From: Terebella lapidaria
Taxonomy: Eukaryota; Annelida; Polychaeta; Terebellida; Terebellidae
Direction of reading: 5' to 3'
Length of the DNA stretch: 64,000 bases
Assembly (NCBI GenBank): GCA_949152475.1
Contig: OX424563.1
Location: forward strand, 9,521,001 to 9,585,000
The translations under genes and the position numbers were made by a program. Shown one piece after another: positions 1 to 12,549 of the stretch; within the stretch, counting starts at the first letter, position 1, and each line of letters starts with the position of its first letter. Under the pieces are notes generated by a model. It did not search any database. It was given only the letters and a program-made list of their open reading frames with translations, and was not told the DNA's origin.

Positions 1-1910
1 CCGTGCGATATATCATCAATTGTGACTCTGGATTTATCCTGCCTCATGACCTACATATTTATTACATGTGTTATGTACTGAGTGATGTTGTGTTTTGATA
101 TAACAAGGTATGTGAGCATAATGAGCGCCCCCCCCCCTAAATAACACATCAAATGCGATTAAGTACCTGCACAAAAAAACACCGTTGTCTTGTTAGAGAC
201 ATGTATTCAAGCCACTCAGAACATTATGTGACGCAGAAGCACCATATACGTGTCACAGCATGAAAGGAAGCCCACTCCGTGAACACTTCCTTTGACTTCC
301 CGCTATCAAAGTTGCCTTTGACGTGTGCGTCATTAAAATGAATGACATCCCGGACGTGACACCATTAATCAATGTCACTTGGGATCATCCGTTAGATCCT
401 TGCTTCCGTTTGGCCCCAACGTGTAATCACAAGATCACAGTTTTTAAAATTCATTCACAACTTGATTTCTGATATATATATGATGCATGAAAATTTCACG
501 GCTTCTCTATATAAATATGTGACGAAATAGAAGTTCCTCGGGCCCCAATCAAGCCTATCGCATGCATAGTGTTTCTACAGCGCAGTGTGTATAAAGCACT
601 ACTACATCTCACGATATCCATTTTTTGGCAGGACAAGTCATTGCACGAATAACCAAATGAAATGTTCAGCACGCTAACATTTACCCCAATTGTTACTATG
701 ACCCGATGAGAGTCCTTCAGCACAGATGGTACGACATTTGTCCATTTGCAACACAAGTGATGCAAGAGAATATATCATAAACTGTCAATGCAACAACAAC
801 GTAACTAAAACACATGTTCACTCAATGAATGTCAAATGAGAAATCCTCGAAGAAGTTCGGGTGTCTGGGTATGTCTGAGTATTTCCCGCCATAATGCAGT
901 GGCGTGTCTGGACATGTCTGTGTATGTGATGTCTAACTAATCAGGGTATATGGTGTCGATCTGATCACGTGAACGAGGTGGATGTGTGGCCTCGTTATAA
1001 CTGAGGTATGTGGAGCTGCTGCTGTCACTGTACAACAGTCATTCAGACACAGCGAAACTTAGTGGGAGTCTGACGAGGAGAAAGAAGAACCTGTCCCTGC
1101 AACTGAGGTCCTGCCATTGAGAAGGCCACCACGGTAAAAGACCTTGATAGCCTTCGGCCGACAGCGTGTTATCAGTGAGGTTGACTCCAAAAGGATAAAA
1201 CTCACCAACGCTCAGCAATAAGAGCAGCTCATAGCAGAACCATCGACACCCATGAGAGAATCGAATGTCATCAACGCCATCATATCAGAAAAATTCCTCC
1301 CATAGACTTACACCAAACCGCGAACAAACCCAAGTAGACTGTCCATGTTGACGAGGAAGTGATGTATGGTTTGTTATTGGGTTCCATTCACATGTGTCAC
1401 GTGCTTGGGTATAGCTGGCTTGCTGATGTCGACGTTATGTTAATAATAATCATATCAATAGTAATATCAATTTTAATAATACTATCAATTTTCATGAATA
1501 CTATTCAATGAGTGGAGTTTTTTCATTCGTTTGGATCAGGGTGTGTTGATACTGATGAACATAATATATCAATAATAATGATTATATGTGGATAATAATA
1601 TTTGTTCATATTCTGAGGACTGATTTTATCCTGGATATAGATATATGATCAATGACATACATATTACGTTTTACAGTTCAAGAACTTAGCTCTAAACTGC
1701 CAGTTCTATTCAGTTCCCATTTTGACAAATGTACACAAAAGGACAATGAGAACACATACTCGGGAGATTCTGGACCTTCCATACTCTTAATAGACTTCCT
1801 ATTGTTGAGGTTGGCCGGGTTTCACTGACACTGCGTCTTTTTTTTCTGAGAGAAGCGTTCAGTTACCTTCAGTTGCATTCACAACACAAAGTCTACCTAA
1901 CGTAGGCCAA

Positions 1911-1955
1911 TTTGAAGATTTAGTTAAACGAGACAGAAGTGGCGCGATTCACAGC
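1911..1955 (+). repeat. Dispersed repeat, diverged copy of 58404-58448
   Basis: This 45-bp block aligns without gaps to 58404-58448, with about nine mismatches. Both share TTTGAAGATTTA and AAGTGGCGCG. Similarity fades outside the block. It is probably part of an old interspersed element whose full length is unknown. Confidence 0.55.
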
Positions 1956-2818
1956 GAATTGAATTCGCGAAAAGAATGGACGTTCTCGTTGCGTTTCGAG
2001 AAGAAATGAGCATTAATTTTGTGATTTTCCCAATTCTTCTTACACCGTTCAATCGAAACAAGACGCCTGTTATTCAACCATTTTTCATTTTTACCAGTCC
2101 GTGATGACAGCTTCGTCGCAGCAATATGGATATTTCTGTGTTATTCTCACCCCAATTTCTGATCTGTCAAATACCCTATTTGTCAGTTTCTTTCAAGAAT
2201 AATTAAACTTCATTATGTTTTAACTAAATGATTCCTTGTATACCAGGAAATGTTTATATCAATTGAATGAAAATATATGATTTTGTACATTGTTGAGACA
2301 TGCACACAATATCAATTTTGATCATTGTTTAACACGTAGAGTGTTATGCACGAATCTACGTGTAATTTTTTTTCCGAAACAGAATATCCACCATATCCAA
2401 GTGATAGGTGCATAAGGCCATGTATAAGTGCACGGCTGACATTTCTCCTTCCGCAGTGTTTCCCCCGTTTGATCTGTGATTGTATTATTGGGTGTAATAT
2501 ATTATTTACAGGTCGGGTAATAAGGGATCACATCCAAACTCGACGACTCAAGGCCAGATATAATGAAAGAAAATTGCACTGCAATTGACCTCATACGTAT
2601 CTAGGGTGAATGATAAAGTGGGCCACAAAGTAAGCAATAATGGAATGTTGACAATGCATACATAATGCTATGAAAACTGGAAGAGTGCTATAATACCAAA
2701 CTTCAAGCAAGGGAAAATGGCTGAACATGACTGAACAAGATATTTCTTCTTTTTCTTTTGCACCAGTCTGAATATCACGCACAGTCCTAGTCATATAGTA
2801 CAGTTGTATAATCATTCA

Positions 2819-2884
2819 ATCAAGTATACAATAGGAACAACTACATTTCACACACTGTCAGTCTCTGATGACACGAGGTTGTCT
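2819..2884 (+). repeat. Dispersed repeat related to the tandem units at 60.2-60.6 kb
   Basis: The segment contains ACAACTACATTT, CACACTGTC and CTGATGAC in the same order and spacing as 60189-60254. It is a diverged single copy of a family that is tandemly duplicated near the right end of the window. Confidence 0.55.
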
Positions 2885-5800
2885 TATAAACTATTGTAGA
2901 ACTGAAAATAAATAGTTTTTTTCATTGTCCATCAGGAGGCGACATATTCAAATACGATAAAAACGGTCCATGGGTAGATGCGTTTGTCCGGTCCTGCTAT
3001 CTTACCGCAGCATCTGGTTTAAATGTATTGGTCTCAACAACCAGATGGACACAATCACTAGAAAAATATTCCCATTAGTTTGTATAACGTTTTCATATTT
3101 TTTTATGCCTGATAACCGCAAAATATTGTGAGGCCTTCAATGGATTTGACCGATCCGACAGCGGCTCCCCGGAATTCCCCGACTCCCACCAGGATGGCTT
3201 GTCATTGCTTCAGCACTGTTCCGAAAGGTATCGTTTTTGAATGAGAACGTATTACCGACCATTTATATTGCAATAATGGTTGGGGTGGGGAGGGGGAATT
3301 GGACAACAAGTATTTCGCACGTAACGGATGCCTTCGCATCAATCGATTTTCACCAATATACTGGCTGGCATGATGTTTTGAACATGATGTAATGGGCATT
3401 CTGGAGTAATTGAAACAAAGCTTCGAAATATGACGTATGTATTTGCCGGAATCTCTTCAAATCTACACAACCTTTATGGGATTATATTGATATGACAGTT
3501 GAAAACTTGCAATTGAGGTCAAAAAACCATAGTGTCTGTGTTGATTTTTCTGCACTGGTAACAGGGTGCACAATACTATGCGAAAATATGTTTATAGCAG
3601 ATTTTGTCCCGTCCGATGCATTTTGGCGAAATATTTCCTCCAAAGATGTTGTTTTGCAAGTCGAGTACTATATGTATAGATGTGAATATAGAGGCTAAGT
3701 GTACAAGTTAAATTTATGTAACATTTTGAATTCATATTGACGAGCTACTGTGCATATTTATTTTTTTGCTTTCTGAGAGTGGGAGTTGTAGGGGTTTCGA
3801 AATGATACGAGTCTGGAAAAGGTCTGGAAATTGTTCCATTTTGGGTCTGGAACCCTTTGAATATAATTGCAGTATATTATGACTACAGAAGTCCAGACTC
3901 AAATAAACTTACCATTCCCCACACTGGAATCAAGCTACGCACTGCTAGGAGGCGAAGCATTCCTTTTACTACATTTGTTGGCGCTTACTTACATGTATGT
4001 AACAGTGATTGTCCAGTAGCACCATTGTTTTGCTACTCCTTTCTAGAGTGACTCCAATTTGGATGGAGTGGTGTCGCCATATGATTCGAGGTTGTAATGA
4101 AGCAAAGTTGTAGGTTTGTTGGTTTCTAATTGAATGTGTTTCAACACCAAACGTGTGTGCCTTGATAGTCACATAAAACTATGAAATGAACTCCAACAAA
4201 AATTGAAAAAAAACCACACTATCTTATGAGTCCTATCAACCAAAACTCAACCCATGACTCACACTGGAGTTCAATATCATTCAGAGATGGTTTCATTAAA
4301 CCCAGAAGTTGGTGAAATGAAAATGTTCCAGTAAGGGGATGGGACATTTCCGACCCCACTTTTGGGACCCGTGCAGAATACCTAAATCCTATTTTTTAGA
4401 ATTGGCATTCAGACAGCTTCATCTGGCCACAGATCACATGCACATCACCCATTCACATCCACTTCGAGAGATATATTCCAGTAGATAAGTTGATTGCTGC
4501 AGAAGGCTCAATATAATAATATTTTTTTCATTATAGTCGAGTTGACGTTGTTATTCTGGTCAGTTCGATACCAAGTTTGTGGATATTGGATAATATTTTG
4601 ACAGGCATAGGTAGAAAAAATGAATTTCGCAAACCGGCCATTTGAGGTCGATTTACTGCAAAGAAAAAAGTGGCTGCCATATCCGCCACAGGCCATATTA
4701 AGAATGGATCTGCAAAGTGGTAGAATATCATACGGCACTTTTTGTGCTATTCTCGTCATATTCATGGCCACGGTTTATATTTATTAGGTATATGTTCATT
4801 GTTTCAAGTAAACAAATCAAATCAGAAACGAAACATGAAACGAAACGTACAAGTCATGAACTCAGGTTTACTCCGTGTTTTGAATGTACTCTTTCGGTGT
4901 TATGTAACATAGATTGTTGTGTGAAAGAGCCGCATCGTATTTTGTGATTAATGACATCCACACTGTCAGCACCACGTCATATACTGATTGATGATCCCAT
5001 ACCAATGACAAATTGCGTATCAGACAAATAACCCACACTCCCTTGTCTTCGTGTCATTATGGTCATATTACTATTCACATGTGTCAATGTAATATTGGTG
5101 ATCTCCGATGTGTAGGTTATACCTGCAGTTCGGGTGTTCAGAAATTTATTGACATTTATCTACATAGGGGGTCGGGAGGGCACCGTGGGGCAAGCAATGT
5201 GCAGTTGAATATTTATAAATGTACCGACGTGCGAACGGATGGGCGTTACGGGCAGACCCAGTGTCAAATTTCCTATCTTAACTTTCCCCGTAAGTCCTGA
5301 AACAATCCCCGTAACACCGAACTTTCGGCTTAAACCACAGTTAGGGGGCAATTTCAGCGTTTTTCTTTTTTTGTGTTTATATATTTCAAAGTATTCATAG
5401 AGCAAATATAGTTGTGAAACTACACCTCGTAAATCATCATGATTCATCAAATTTAAAAAAAATTCGGGGCCTTGTGGCGCCCCTTCATAAGTATCTCTAA
5501 CTAATCATAGATCCGCCCCTGTTGTTCATTGGATACTTCTATACGCAAATACATGCATAACTTTCGGAATTGCTGGTGATTCACTGAAGTTAAAGCTGTA
5601 ATCACTTTTAGAATGAAAAATAAAATCATTCTGCGATAGCTTGACTTTGTCTATAGAATGAGAAATCGTACAAATTTGGGTCTGAAAATGTGTATTACGT
5701 GCCAAAATTCAGTTTCCAAATCAAGATTCAAATTCGGGCCAGTCAATCTCGCATCAATTCTTTCCCTCAAAGCGGCCAGCCTTGCGGGCGAGTTCTACAC

Positions 5801-6126
5801 ACAGTCTCATGACGTCATTGGTACTTGTCTAGATACTGTGGCCACCGGCAATGTAGGCAGGCCGATCATTCTCTATCCACTGTTTTCATGCACGATCAAC
5901 GGCAATTGTCTGAGTATATGTTGTCGAACTGTGCATATTTCCTATTTATTCCCGACTATTTCGAGATGTACTTTCAAGTTTGCGTGACAAACAAGAATGC
6001 TGAATTTGGCTGATTTCAAAATTGATTCCAACTTTAATCATATCGTTGCGATAAATATAACAATGGTGGCCAGAACCACCACTGCAATTGCCTTTTCATA
6101 AATTAAGAGTGAATCATGGAAATATA

Positions 6127-6145
6127 AACACACACACACACACAC
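6127..6145 (+). repeat. (CA)n microsatellite
   Basis: About nine consecutive CA dinucleotides, a simple sequence repeat. Confidence 0.9.
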
Positions 6146-8539
6146 TATACACATCTCGTCCAATCACCAACTTGCAGCTCCCATATGTTTATGTTGTTTT
6201 CAGCTTTATGCCCGCATTATGATAGTTTCACATTGCTGTGAAGCATGTAAGACACACATTATCTTGTAGATGTGGAAGGATGATTTGAATGTTGTATTGT
6301 TGATAACACCCAGGGCGCACCCGCAGTCGCTTGAGCAGATATTTTGCTTTGTACAAAGAACAAACGAATTCTACTTTTAGCATGACACACTGTCTGATTC
6401 CAGACTGTGGCTGGTGGCGCCTAATTCAATCACATCTCAGACTGAATTTCATTCTGCTGCAACTGTTTGCTAGTTTGGGATAATACCATTATATTTTCAA
6501 TCGCACATTGATTTAAAACCACAACATATCGATGTCACCTTAAAACATCACACACGAATACATCACCATTATGCATGCAGCTGAATTAAATGTAAACCAT
6601 GCTTGTTGTCATATAATGTTTTATGTTCTAATTTCAACAACTCCCAAAAATATATTGTATATGAATGAACAATTTTCTGAGTCGTGAAAACATGCGCTGA
6701 ACAGGCAAATTTGTATCATATCACATCAACAAATCTGCATGCAAAACAGAAAAGAACGGAATAAATGACCGTGTTGGGTGATGCGTCACCATACATTTAC
6801 CTGGACGATATGGAAGACCATGCAGTAGGTCATTGGTTTACTATAAACCTTTGAGAAGAAACAAGCTAATCGGGTATACATGTATATTTGGACAGCGCCG
6901 GGCATTCACCTTCAGACTGACTTCTATCACATTACCACGCACCCATACAACACCAGCGTTCACTATGGTTCAGGTGCAAGTTTGTCGCTGAAAGGAATCC
7001 TCTATCATCCGCGTTTACAGCACATGCTTTGAAAGAAAAACCTTCGATGTGTACACGTCTAGTAGCCATACCTGGATACAACGCAATTGCAAATAATTTT
7101 TTGGATATATAATCCGATCGCATCTGAACAGGAATCGAGTGATGAGGTGAACAAATCAATATTTGCTAGAAATATAGTGTTATATTGCACAACAAAACCA
7201 ATGGCTATACGTACCGCGTTGATATACTAGTAATACATTTTCCAGAAGATGGAATGTATGAACAATCAATACAAACAATATATAATATAGAGACACCATT
7301 ATTTATGGCAGAGTATTGATAGTGATACATGTCATTCTTGTTTTGACTGTATACAATCAGTAGTTTCAATTGATCATCAGTTTAGCCATTCCATTATACG
7401 CGCTACGAGTATTTCGTGTGACGACGGTAAGGTGCAAGGTTATAGCTCTCGCAACACGCTATCCTTGTTCCATGCTTCATCAATATCATGCTTTCAACAA
7501 TAGATTGCCATTGTTATTAGAAGCAATGCATATCATTTGGAAGGCAATATGGCTTCCATCGCAAGGGCGTCACTAGCGGCTAAAGAGTGTCCTTCAGCAC
7601 GGAATTTTCCGTGATATTTAGTGATATGCTCTGAAATTTAGGAGAGACATAACACGAAACTCTGTGTTGTTAGATTACAGACCGTCGCTTGAACAGTTGC
7701 CATTAAATATATCATCTATCGCGTGACATGAACAGTGTTTGATAAAGCAGTTCTCAAGAACATAAAGGGATCAAACTTGAAGTGACTAGGCATTATCTCG
7801 GATGTAGGATATGTACATTGCTCCTTTTGATTACAGTTAGTTTTGTTTCCCAAACGGTAAGATATAGTTCATCTCGGAATAAAATCAATAATGTATCTGC
7901 AAGATGTTCTTGGAGAGAAACATTAACATAACACAATTATACGTGTATATACATATCAACACTGAAATGGGATATCATGCACATGATTTTAGTATCTTAC
8001 GAACCAGTATTACACAAGGCAACCATTGCAGCACAATTAATATGGAAGCTTTGGTATATTCATAAATCTGGTCATGCGCGAATGGGCATTATTTACAGAA
8101 TAAAGCACTATGAACAAAACATGTAAATTATGATGGCAGACACCTTGCATATATTTCCTGGCTTGGCAAACATACGCTTTCAAAGCCTCAACAATCTACC
8201 CATGTTCCCATATACTAAACTGAATGTGCTGATGACAATGACCTTCGGGGTCCCTTAGGAAAGCATACGTCTAAGTTCTGAAAGGTATTTGACGTAATTA
8301 CTTGAAACCAATATAGCCTGGAAATTGATTAATATAATCACTCCACGAAGCATTGTTATTGGATCCAATGTAATTTTATATCACCCTGAATTAATTTCGG
8401 ATGGCAACGAATATGTAATGAACTCAGTGTTAGTTTTATTAAAACGTTACAGTAAACAAGCTCTGAACCAAACACACAACAATTGGGTATGTAAACGTCC
8501 ATCTGCTGGCTACAGGGTGATCACAAATTTTGTATTTGT

Positions 8540-9680
8540 AATATGTACATGAGTCAAATTTATGTGTATAAGGTCTGATCATTAAAACGGATATATTCGA
8601 GTATTTACAGAAATGCAAAAATACATACAGATGTGATATCAGTATTGAACTGGTTGTACTGTGTAGATACACACAAGTTGACAAGGAATGACACAAGTTA
8701 TAAGCTTTGAAACCCCATCAAAGCAAGTAATTAAAAAATACCAATGTATGGCTTCTTCGCGAAATCTTACATAACATCATCATTCATCACCCCAGCGACC
8801 TACACATGACCTGAACGAAAATGACGCAAGCGTGAAATCACGTCATGAGAGGGGTTTTCTGGAATAGTGGTCATGTTTCGATCCATGACTTGAACGATGT
8901 ATTGTCATTGAACAATCCAGTTCAGTGATTATTTACATCTCATATATCCGGATGAACTGGAAATTAAAGACACCACGGACTCCTCCAGCATATCTTGACC
9001 TATACCTTGAAGTAGACAAAAATGACAATCTATGTACCAGATTATATGACAAACGTGATGACTTCAATTTTCCCATAGTAACATACCAGCAGCTCCTGCG
9101 TATGGCGTCTATGTGTCTCAACTCATTCGATATGAGCATGTTCCAATTACTAAGATTTTCTAGCCACAGCCAAAATGCTGACTAATAAGTTATTAAAGCA
9201 GGGCTATTTGAGACCTAGATTGCAATCGATTTTTAAGAAGTTTTATGGTCGTCATCACGAGTTAATAGATCATTCCGGTCTGTCTGTAACTCAGATGATG
9301 GGAGATATTACCACATCATGTTGATTGGTAGTTGTGGAGTCGTTATTATAACCTAACTATGTCCTTCATCTCGATGGCATTTATTTTGGATGTCACAGTG
9401 GGTGTCGCATGCGAGGCAAGAGAAGCTCACTCTTACTGGTACACCTGATTTTCACAGTTGGCTTCGCCGGATGTCTGTGAGATTTAATTTGCTTGGACCT
9501 GGCTTGATCACCAATTTTGAATTTTTGTCCAACCTTAATTTACCGATTAGGTAAATTTGTCCATGGATTTTGAGTTTAGTCTTGTGGATTGTTTGGTGTT
9601 TGGCAAGTATCACTTGTCTTGACATTGTGTCACGGTTGCATGACAAGTTATTCCATTTTGATACATTCCTTTTGATACAT
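8540..9680 (+). mobile_element. Decayed reverse-transcriptase retroelement (Penelope-like type, tentative)
   Basis: Two parts support this call. First, 8545-8615 matches 62985-63040 (GTATAA..TC.GATCATT, then AAAACGGATATATTC and ACAGAAATGCAAA), which lies just upstream of another reverse transcriptase fragment. Second, 8890-9330 encodes the C-terminal part of the same enzyme. The DNA from 9330 to about 9680 is probably its 3' non-coding tail, because the next element starts abruptly at the TAATG repeat near 9682. Most of the body between 8700 and 8890 is unrecognisable. Assignment to Penelope-like elements rests on remembered resemblance only, and no GIY-YIG endonuclease is visible. Confidence 0.55.
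8890..9330 (+). pseudogene. Reverse transcriptase C-terminal fragment, frameshifted
   Basis: The translation shows a broken RT thumb region: remains of NDVLSLNN at the start, then YLDLYLEVDKNDNL and LYDKRDDFNFPIV, then after a frameshift LLKQGYL and KKFYGRHHELID. The same blocks, in the same order, occur in the RT copy at 62960-64000 (NVLSLNN, DYFNFPIVNFPF, KFYGRHHNLVDKY). The RT catalytic YIDD box is only partly represented, so no active enzyme can be made. No start codon or upstream RT motifs are present. This is a dead copy inside the decayed element. Confidence 0.7.
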
Positions 9681-11148
9681 TATTGTAATGTAATGTAATG
9701 TAATGTTTATTCAGAACCAATCACCTACATATTCATATATATACATACAATCGAAATTCATTTTTCGAATACAATATAAAATAGTGCGTTTGGCCCTAGG
9801 AGCACTACAAGACACAAATGTCTGTAACCGTAGTGCCCCTATACATAAATATATACATACATACTGAGGAATAGACACAATAGTGAAAATCAATATGTGA
9901 ATATTTTACATTTATTTTGGATCAGGATATAATGGTAAAAGGTATAAACGAAATGAAAATGTTCACTGTGAGTTGAAGAGAGTGGGGGCTTTGTGGAGAC
10001 AGTCAACAGTATTGTCTGATATAAAAACATTTGATGGTGCGTATGAATGACGCTTTTGATAATGATGTACGTATATCATTGGGCAAGTCCTGCCATAGTT
10101 TAGGGCCTTGATAAATGAATGTTTTCATCATACGGACAGATTCGGGCTTCAGTATATGTGGGTTATTACTTTGCCTAGTATTATGAGTGTGAATTTCACG
10201 ATTTGACGTGAACATCGAGAGCAAGGGAGGCGTAGGCTTTTGTTAGTGAACTGGTACATAAATTTGGCTAACTGAATATTGTACATATCGTTTAGTTTCG
10301 GAATTTTCAGTTTAGCAAATAGGGGTGTAGTGTGATCATTGTAAGCTGCTTTCATTATATTCCGAATACACTTTTTCTGTAGTATTTCAATGCGGCGCAA
10401 TTGTGATTTGGGAGCTGAACCCCATAACATTATCCCATATAATAGGTGAGGATGCACTAGGGAGTAATACAGAAGCCGTAAATTGGCTGATGAAAGTATA
10501 CGTTTCGAAGCATTAATGGCATACAGACCGCTAGAAATTTTTCGACATATGTGTTGAATTCGCTCGTTCCACGTGGAACATTCGTCTATATAGATTCCAA
10601 GAAATTTGGTGCATTTCAATCTAGAAATAGATTGGTTACCCAATCGTAGATGTGTAATGTTATTCGCTTTGGTTTTGGAAATATGCAAATTTGATATGAT
10701 GAAGTTGGTTTTTTGAACATTTAGCGATAACTTGTTCGCAGCAAACCAGTCCGCCAATGAGGATAAATCCTCTTCCATATTGGTGCATAGTTGATCTATA
10801 TCCGGAGATGAACAGTATAGAGTGGTGTCATCGGCAAATAAAATACACCGCGAGTGTTCGAGAATATTGGGAAGATCGTTCCTATAAATGATGAATAATA
10901 AGGGACCGAGAACAGATCCCTGAGGCACCCCGCAGGAGACGTTATGATTAGTGGACACAAATTCCTTGTAAGCGACATATTGTTTTCGATTAGTGAGATA
11001 GCTTCTGAACCACTCCAAGGCCACACCCCGTACGCCATAATGATCGAGTTTTTTCAGCAAAATTTCATGATCGATAGTGTCGAAGGCCTTGGAGAGGTCC
11101 AGAAAGACAGATAATGCTATTTGTTTATTTCCTAGTGCTTTATTAATG

Positions 11149-11160
11149 TGTCCCATATAT
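11149..11160. repeat. Target-site duplication, left copy
   Basis: The 12-mer TGTCCCATATAT recurs exactly at 11348-11359 on the other side of the 187-bp insertion. Both copies encode the same RT residues (YMGH), which proves duplication of pre-existing LINE sequence. Confidence 0.9.
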
Positions 11161-11347
11161 TTTGTATTGTATTGTATTGTATTCGTTTATTATAGTGACT
11201 AGTGTATTTAAACACATTCGTACAACAAAAACATCATAATACACCCAGCCTCATAAGGCTTATTAGTCACTTTCATAATGTGAACAAACAAACAAACACA
11301 GGCAAGACATGTACAATAAAACCAAACAAACACCCATACCAAACAAA
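11161..11347 (-). mobile_element. 187-bp nested insertion with microsatellite tail (SINE-like or LINE 3' end)
   Basis: The segment splits the RT frame and is flanked by a perfect 12-bp direct repeat, TGTCCCATATAT (11149-11160 and 11348-11359). Read on the minus strand it ends in AATAAACG followed by ATACA repeats, which resembles the tail of the host LINE (AATAAAC plus CATTA repeats). It has no reading frame of its own. It is therefore a retroposed copy, either a short non-autonomous element or the 3' end of a related LINE. Confidence 0.85.
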
Positions 11348-12195
11348 TGTCCCATATATGTTGCGACTGCATCAATAGTCGAGTGGTCAGGTCGAAAACC
11401 AAACTGATTTTCGAAAAGAATTGAATTTTTGACACAAAAAGAGTAAAGCCTGCAATGAACTACCTTTTCCAGAACTTTAGATATAGATGGTAAGAGGGAT
11501 ATTGGTCTATAGTTACCGAATTCGTTTTTATCCTTGGATTTGTAGATTGGTATGACTTTAGCAATTTTCATACTGTCGGGAACAATTCCGTATTGCAATG
11601 ATTTATTTATTACTTTACTAATCGGTATTGATATGCACAAATTTATGGATTTGATTAGCTTGGAGCTGATACCGTCATGCCCATAGCTTGTTTTAGGCTT
11701 CAGGGAGGATATATTTTTTTTCAATTTCACCTCGGTCTGTTGGGGACATGAAAAAAGACTTGCATATTCTCGCTGAATCCAGGTAATTGTGAAACGGCTG
11801 ATTCGGTGTACCGATTTTGTTAGCATACTTTGGACCAATTTCCGAAAAATATTTACAAAATTCATTTGCAATAATTGTTTTGTCATTTGTTAGTCGTTTC
11901 CTATTTTGAAAGTGTCCGAGATTCCAGATTTATTCGGTGCTTTCCGTATGAGATTATTAATTAGGTTCCATGTACGCCGGGAGTCACTTTTTAGGCTTTG
12001 AAGTTTATCAGCATAATACTTTTCTTTACAAGTCCGTTTGATTTGATTATACTTATTTCTATACTGTACATACTTGCTGTGTTCTTTGCTATCCTTTGGT
12101 TTCCCCAGACATTGTTTGTATAACTTATCGCGGGTCTTTTTAATAAAGAAGGGGTCATCCATTTTTCACGTATCATGCACTTACCTGGTATATTT

Positions 12196-12349
12196 ACCCT
12201 CGCCCCGATAGGGGCAGAGGGTATTGTAATTGGGTCTGTCAGTTTGTATGTCTGTTTGTTTGTTACTTGACGAAATTAAATTTCGTCAAGTATGTTGGTC
12301 AGTTGAGTTTGTCTGTTTGTCTGTTTGTCTGTTTGTTTGTTTGTTTGTT
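12196..12349 (+). repeat. Two repeat heads: hairpin plus TTTG/TCTG tract
   Basis: The first head is a GC-rich imperfect palindrome (CCCTCGCCCC / GGGGCAGAGGG, 12198-12222) followed by GTCTGTCAGTTTGTATGTCTGTTTG. It runs into a second head made of a 25-bp perfect palindrome (CTTGACGAAATT A AATTTCGTCAAG, 12267-12291), then TATGTTGGTCAGTT and a TTTGTCTG tract that enters the assembly gap. The second head closely resembles the head of the 906-bp unit. The open frames rich in V, C, L and F here come from the simple sequence and the gap, not from genes. Confidence 0.75.
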
Positions 12350-12549
12350 NNNNNNNNNNNNNNNNNNNNNNNNNNNNNNNNNNNNNNNNNNNNNNNNNNN
12401 NNNNNNNNNNNNNNNNNNNNNNNNNNNNNNNNNNNNNNNNNNNNNNNNNNNNNNNNNNNNNNNNNNNNNNNNNNNNNNNNNNNNNNNNNNNNNNNNNNNN
12501 NNNNNNNNNNNNNNNNNNNNNNNNNNNNNNNNNNNNNNNNNNNNNNNNN
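12350..12549. other. Assembly gap (200 N)
   Basis: Exactly 200 undetermined bases sit inside a TTTG/TCTG-rich tract at the left edge of the tandem array. The real gap length, and therefore the true copy number of the array, is unknown. Confidence 1.

Larger units (their letters stand above)
1..8540. other. Non-coding, AT-rich region without a supported gene
   Basis: All open frames here are short, unrelated to any family I know and often overlap on both strands, so none is called as a gene. AT-rich stretches, such as the ATA/ATC-rich tract near 1440-1620, and short dispersed repeats (listed separately) are the only structure seen. No splice-flanked exon series was found by eye. Distal exons of a host gene cannot be excluded. 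Confidence 0.5.
10003..12162 (-). pseudogene. LINE ORF2 reverse transcriptase, inactivated
   Basis: In minus-strand order: a pre-RT segment (12162-11890), a frameshift near 11890, another before 11760, then RT motifs NYRPISLLPSISKVLEK and NQFGFRPDHSTIDAV. The reading frame is interrupted at 11347-11161 by a nested insertion. It resumes with [32 protein letters not shown] and the catalytic FADDT box (aspartates at 10827-10832). A further frameshift near 10225 separates the C-terminal [14 protein letters not shown] block, which also occurs in the 32-kb LINE. RT copies element RNA into DNA at the target site. At least three frameshifts plus the insertion make this copy non-functional. The EN domain is absent through 5' truncation. 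Confidence 0.85.
9682..12195 (-). mobile_element. 5'-truncated LINE (CR1/L2-like, Jockey-group type), minus strand
   Basis: Read on the minus strand, the element begins near 12195 within ORF2, after the endonuclease region. It runs through the reverse transcriptase and ends with AATAAA and a CATTA-repeat tail (plus-strand TAATG repeats at 9685-9705). Microsatellite 3' tails without poly(A) are typical of CR1/L2-like LINEs. The 5' truncation is the usual result of incomplete target-primed reverse transcription. At its 5' end it abuts a hairpin/TTTG repeat head. A smaller element is inserted within it at 11161-11347. No target-site duplication for this LINE itself could be identified. Confidence 0.85.

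Noticed and set aside
12178..12192. ACTTACCTGG resembling the U1 snRNA 5' end
   Set aside because: The match is only about ten bases with no U1 downstream sequence; it lies at the 5' end of the truncated LINE.
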